DNA of 64,000 bases from CAYJAY01 sp964368445. GTDB taxonomy: Bacteria; Bacillota; Clostridia; Oscillospirales; Ruminococcaceae. The position numbers were made by a program, and so were the translations under genes. This document shows positions 60,963 to 64,000 of this stretch, piece by piece (position 1 is the first letter of the stretch; each line of letters starts with the position of its first letter). The notes beneath the pieces were generated by a model that was not told where the DNA came from, ran no database searches, and saw only the letters and a program-made list of their open reading frames with translations. Where the stretch lies: positions 1-64,000 of the forward strand of contig CAYJAY010000005.1 of NCBI GenBank assembly GCA_964368445.1. Direction: 5' to 3'.

Positions 60963-61727
60963 TCAAACTCCAAGCAGCATCATATACCATTCGATTATAG
61001 TGTTTCCGAAAAGGAACGATATAAAAACCCCAACCGCAAGGTATGGGCCCATTGCGAGTACTCTCGACGCTCCAAAAAAGCGCATGCGAATAACGTGGAC
61101 AACAGAACCAACCACACATGCCACGACAAAAGCGAAGATTGTTTCATAAAGTCCGAGAAACAAACCACACCCCGCCATGAGTTTGACGTCGCCGCCGCCG
61201 ATAGCGTTTCCGCCCGAAACAAACAGGACGAGAAACAAAAACGCGGTTATAATTCCAAAACCGAAAAGGTGGCTTGTGATGTTGTCAAAGTTAAGGGCGG
61301 CGCGTATGACGCCGAGAATTCCTATAAAGATTGTTGTGCCAAGAGGGATTTCGGTCGTGCGCGCGTCGATAACCGACAACACCAAAAGGGTGCTTGCCAA
61401 AAGACAACCGAGAACGGTGTCGGGCGAAAGACCGAATATATACAAAACCAACATCCAAAGCGCGCCGTTTGTTGCCTCAACTATTGGGTATTGCACCGAA
61501 ATTTTTGTTTTACATTTTGAACATCTTCCGCGAAGTGCAAGCCAACTGAAAAGCGGAATGAGTTCATACCACGCAAGACGTTTGTCACACGACATGCAGT
61601 GTGACGAGCCTTTCACAAAACCCTCGCCTTTTGGTATGCGGAAAATTAAAACATTTAGAAAGCTTCCGACAACTATGCCGAACATAAAAACTATTGGGTA
61701 TAAAATTATTAATTCGTTTTGAATCAT
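60963..61727 (-). CDS. pilD: Prepilin peptidase / N-methyltransferase
   Basis: A 254-residue polytopic aspartyl protease that cleaves and methylates prepilins. An N-terminal GSFLNVLIFRIPKG is followed by two CxxC pairs (Cys44/47 and Cys69/72) of the methyltransferase loop, then catalytic Asp121 in SVIDARTTEIP and Asp180 in GGGDVKLM. About eight transmembrane helices. The ATG at 61727 (MIQNELIILYP) follows AGGAAA by 6 bases; the frame is open to 61799. It would process every FTLVE-type prepilin in this window, including the distant copy at 1339. Confidence 0.95.
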   Translation of the reverse strand: MIQNELIILYPIVFMFGIVVGSFLNVLIFRIPKGEGFVKGSSHCMSCDKRLAWYELIPLFSWLALRGRCSKCKTKISVQYPIVEATNGALWMLVLYIFGLSPDTVLGCLLASTLLVLSVIDARTTEIPLGTTIFIGILGVIRAALNFDNITSHLFGFGIITAFLFLVLFVSGGNAIGGGDVKLMAGCGLFLGLYETIFAFVVACVVGSVVHVIRMRFFGASRVLAMGPYLAVGVFISFLFGNTIIEWYMMLLGV

Positions 61728-61906
61728 TAAATGTTTCCTGTTTATTTTTTGAATTTTTGTTAATTTACAATTTGCAACCCACAAGAGAGGTTTAAACAAA
61801 AAGCGGATTTTATGGATTATAAATTATCAATTAACATTATTTTGTCTAGTTTTTTTGGTTGTATGTGTTGGGGGGAAGATTTTTGGGGCGGAGGTTTGGG
61901 GTTGGC

Positions 61907-61990
61907 GTTTTTGTCACTTCGTGACAGTCTCTCCAATTTGAAAACCTTTGGTTTTCAATATAGGGAGAGTTTCAGCGTGTCAAAAAAGGT
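61907..61990. repeat. Short hairpins in the gap upstream of pilD
   Basis: TGTCACTTCGTGACA (about 61912-61926) is a perfect hairpin also present near 26319. CTCTCC and GGAGAG lie around AAAACC-TTT-GGTTTT (about 61931-61970). No gene was recognised in 61728-62275. Confidence 0.6.
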
Positions 61991-62055
61991 ATACCCTAAA
62001 AAATGCCCAGCAAAAATTTAATTAAATGCACGGTTAACTGCTTGCTCTCCGTATA

Positions 62056-62159
62056 CTCCCTCCGCCAAAATCAAAGATTTTGCCACCTCCCTCTCAGAGG
62101 GAGGCGATTTAGCCCTCCTCTTTGAGGAGGGTGGCGACCGTAAGGTCGTCGGGAGGAGC
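62056..62159 (-). repeat. 105-bp multi-hairpin element, copy 2
   Basis: The inverted counterpart of 41298-41402, with the same hairpins. Loops differ (AAAG for ATT; TAAAT for AGTTA) while the stems stay paired. Confidence 0.85.
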
Positions 62160-62275
62160 TAACCATCCATTTCCGCCCCTTTGCCCCAAACCATTTTTCA
62201 AGGGTTTGGGGTGTTGTCCATATCCCAAAAAGGGCTATGTTGTTTTGGGGGGAATCAATTGTTTGTGTTTTGATG

Positions 62276-62800
62276 TTAGGGAGTAGTAGCTACAGGTTGG
62301 CTAACACCGATTTCGGTTACCCAATCATCGCTTCCGCTAGCAATTTCAATTTGACCTGTTGCGGCATCAACTGTAAATGCAAAGTTTTGCAAATTTCCTG
62401 CTGACGATTGAGCATCGTCGACTAAAGCTGCAGAATATACCATCTGGTTTGACGCATTTTCTGCCGCCCAACCCATCGTTGCTGCTATTTCGTTTAGAAG
62501 ATTAGTTGCAGAAGTACCACCATAGCTTGCAAAAGAAGCACTAAGAGCTTGTCCTGAAGAAGCAGTTGTTTGCCATCTGATATAGACTGTCGAACTCGAA
62601 GCCACGCCAACTTGTGGGTCAGAGATAGCCGCGGTTGTTGCTCTCATAATCGAGGTTGCAACTTGCAAGTCGTTCGATTGACGAGCTCTTTCTACGTAAC
62701 GAAGGTATTGAGGGGCGAGAACCGCAGCGAGAACTGCGATGATTGCTACAACGATGATAAGTTCTACCAACGTGAAGCCTTTGTTGTTTGCTTTTTTCAT
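62276..62800 (-). CDS. Type IV major pilin, copy 2
   Basis: A 174-residue prepilin. The leader MKKANNKG precedes FTLVELIIVVAIIAVLAAVLA, and then PQYLRYVERARQSNDLQVAT. The C-terminal half is Ala/Ser/Gly-rich with EIAATMGWAAENASNQMVY, VDDAQSSAGNLQNF and DWVTEIGV, closely related to the next pilin. No disulfide cysteines. It lies between the other pilin and the peptidase gene. GGAGG is about 12 bases from the ATG. Confidence 0.94.
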   Translation of the reverse strand: MKKANNKGFTLVELIIVVAIIAVLAAVLAPQYLRYVERARQSNDLQVATSIMRATTAAISDPQVGVASSSTVYIRWQTTASSGQALSASFASYGGTSATNLLNEIAATMGWAAENASNQMVYSAALVDDAQSSAGNLQNFAFTVDAATGQIEIASGSDDWVTEIGVSQPVATTP

Positions 62801-62949
62801 TGTTTTAAAGGTCCTCCAAAAAAATTTTTTTATTATTTGTAAATTTTACTTTGAGATAAAATTTATACACGGTTTTTGGTTTTTGAAAGGGGATTGTCGC
62901 AAATTGTCGCTATTAAGAAGCAGATTTGCCGAGATATATAATATCATGA

Positions 62950-63023
62950 TGTAGGGCAAGGGCTCTGCTCTTGCCAAACTTCTAAAGAAGTTAACTCCTA
63001 TGGTGTCAAACTTCTTTAGAAGT
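62950..63023 (-). terminator. Hairpins after the pilin at 63051 and a CTAC-family palindrome
   Basis: AACTTCTAAAGAAGTT (62979-62994) and AACTTCTTTAGAAGTT (63008-63023) are self-complementary and could end or process the pilin transcript. GTAGGGCAAGGGCTCTGCTC at 62951-62970 is a copy of the dispersed palindrome. Confidence 0.55.
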
Positions 63024-63050
63024 TTTAACTCCTTACAAAGTCAAAACACC

Positions 63051-63584
63051 TTATGGTGTTACGCCGATTTCGGAAAGCCAGTCGTTGTCTGCGAGAGTTC
63101 CGACGTTTGCTCCGGTCATGATATCGATTTGGCCTGTCGCGGCGTTTATTCTAAAGACAAAGTTTTGTCCGTTTCCTGCCGCGGATTGTGCGTCGTCAAC
63201 TAGAGTTTGATCATATTCCATCACGTTTGTTGTTGCATTTTGTGTTGCCCAACCCATCGTTGCGGAAATTTCGTTGAGGATATCGTCCGAAACTGCCGAG
63301 CCGCTAGCACTAAGGGCGTTGTCGGTTCCCGTGGTTGTCCACGTCACTGTCAACGTTTCGCTTGAAGCCACGCCGATTTGTGGGTCGGAAACTGCCGCGG
63401 TTGTCGCGCGCATAATCGAGGTTGCAACTTGCAAGTCGTTCGACTGGCGTGCTCGTTCTACATAGCGAAGATATTGTGGGGCGAGAACGGCTGCTAGTAC
63501 CGCAATGATTGCGACTACTATAATAAGTTCAACCAAGGTAAAACCTTTGTTATTTTTTTTGTTGTTTTGAATGTTTTTGTTCAA
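63051..63584 (-). CDS. Type IV major pilin, copy 3
   Basis: A 177-residue prepilin. It starts with TTG at 63584 (AAGGAGAAATTAAC upstream). A basic leader ending KKNNKG precedes the same FTLVELIIVVAIIAVLAAV helix. The C-terminal half parallels copy 2 (EISATMGWATQNATTNVMEY, VDDAQSAAGNGQNFVFRIN, NDWLSEIGV), so the two are tandem paralogues with divergence in the middle variable part. It lies just after the PilC-like gene. Confidence 0.94.
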   Translation of the reverse strand: MNKNIQNNKKNNKGFTLVELIIVVAIIAVLAAVLAPQYLRYVERARQSNDLQVATSIMRATTAAVSDPQIGVASSETLTVTWTTTGTDNALSASGSAVSDDILNEISATMGWATQNATTNVMEYDQTLVDDAQSAAGNGQNFVFRINAATGQIDIMTGANVGTLADNDWLSEIGVTP

Positions 63585-63666
63585 GTTAATTTCTCCTTAT
63601 GGGGTTTGATTAAAAGTTTATATTGCTTATTTTATTTAATTAAATAGTATATATTTATATACCATA

Positions 63667-64000
63667 TTAAATATTATTTAATCCGTCGTATATCGACATC
63701 ATCGGTAGCAAGCATGCAAAGATGATTGCGATGACGACTACCGCAAGAACCACAATCAACAGCGGTTCGATAGCGGACATGACGGTTGCGGTTGTGTTTT
63801 CGACCTCTTCGTCATAGTAGTCTGCGAGTTTTGTCAACATTCCTTCAAAGTCGCCCGATTCTTCGCCTATCTTTGTCATGTGACACACAAGGGGTGGAAA
63901 CAGGTTGCTGGTTGTTAACGGTTCGGAAAGCGGAATACCCATCGTGACGTCGTCCGCCGCGTCGAGCAACGCATTTTTAAACTTAACGTTGGCCATTATA
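63667..64000 (-). CDS. pilC: Type IV pilus platform protein PilC/GspF, C-terminal part (cut by the window edge)
   Basis: The frame is open to the window end, so this is the last ~110 residues of a protein of about 400. NVKFKNALLDAADDVTMGIPLSEPL, LFPPLVCHMTKIGEESGDFEGMLTKLADYYDEEVE and the terminal hydrophobic helix LLIVVLAVVVIAIIFACLLPMMSIYDGL are the hallmarks of the second GspF domain. (Sequence pieces are quoted for the family match.) The ATG at 63996 is internal, not a start. It is the inner-membrane platform for pilus assembly. Confidence 0.93.
   Translation of the reverse strand, partial: IMANVKFKNALLDAADDVTMGIPLSEPLTTSNLFPPLVCHMTKIGEESGDFEGMLTKLADYYDEEVENTTATVMSAIEPLLIVVLAVVVIAIIFACLLPMMSIYDGLNNI

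Overview
The window looks like a chromosomal replication-origin region of an anaerobic, low-GC Gram-positive bacterium of the class Clostridia, probably close to Oscillospirales. The evidence is the order dnaA-dnaN-recF-remB-gyrB-gyrA on the minus strand facing parA-parB-serS on the plus strand, a very large single-chain pyruvate:ferredoxin oxidoreductase, a GyrB carrying the SLWGKMINVEKAR motif I associate with that group, purine-rich Shine-Dalgarno sites and frequent TTG starts. No rRNA, tRNA, CRISPR array or intact transposase was seen.

Layout. 1-3450: a B3/B4-domain protein, a stand-alone major pilin and NAD(P)-type glutamate dehydrogenase. 3473-20031 (minus): a long catabolic cluster. 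Reading from a LacI-type regulator and its two operators, it holds a branched-chain-amino-acid-type ABC importer (livK-H-M-G-F), a glucosamine-6-P-deaminase-like protein, a creatininase-like amidohydrolase, a Gfo/Idh oxidoreductase, a PreA-PreT-like flavo/Fe-S fusion, an Ldh2-family dehydrogenase, a KDPG aldolase fused to a VOC domain, KDG kinase and a UxuB-like reductase. I infer uptake and breakdown of an amide- or amino-containing sugar acid that ends in 2-keto-3-deoxygluconate. A divergent epimerase-AEC transporter pair (20173-22081) lies next to it. 22327-29680: PFOR, an alanine:Na+ symporter, an FMN hydroxyacid oxidase, and a Phd-type antitoxin followed by a truncated ParE-type toxin.

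29792-46370 is the origin domain. The dnaA-dnaN gap has an AT-rich stretch, four TAG trios, a G cluster and four TGTTYAAAAC iterons, which fits an oriC unwinding module with atypical DnaA boxes. Two perfect parS palindromes (40813, 43339) flank a hairpin-rich, foreign-looking island with an AT-rich SDR gene. 46385-50523 (plus): SGNH protein, PlsC, a 43-residue membrane peptide, threonine aldolase and an uncharacterised membrane/coiled-coil protein.

50602-64000 (minus) is a type IV pilus locus: PilC (cut by the window edge), two major pilins, prepilin peptidase, a PilM-PilN fusion, PilO, three pseudopilin-like prepilins, a PilX-like protein and a DUF5057-like exoprotein.

Nearly every longer intergenic gap is a mosaic of repeats: TAATTCG heptad arrays (often as inverted pairs), GAGGAAT heptads, short hairpins with covarying stems, variable-stem hairpins ending in CTAC, and a 105-bp multi-hairpin element. 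One heptad-bounded unit holds a four-helix-bundle (S23) gene and a second holds only a remnant of that gene. This repeat system, the atypical origin and the sugar-acid cluster are the parts most worth following up.
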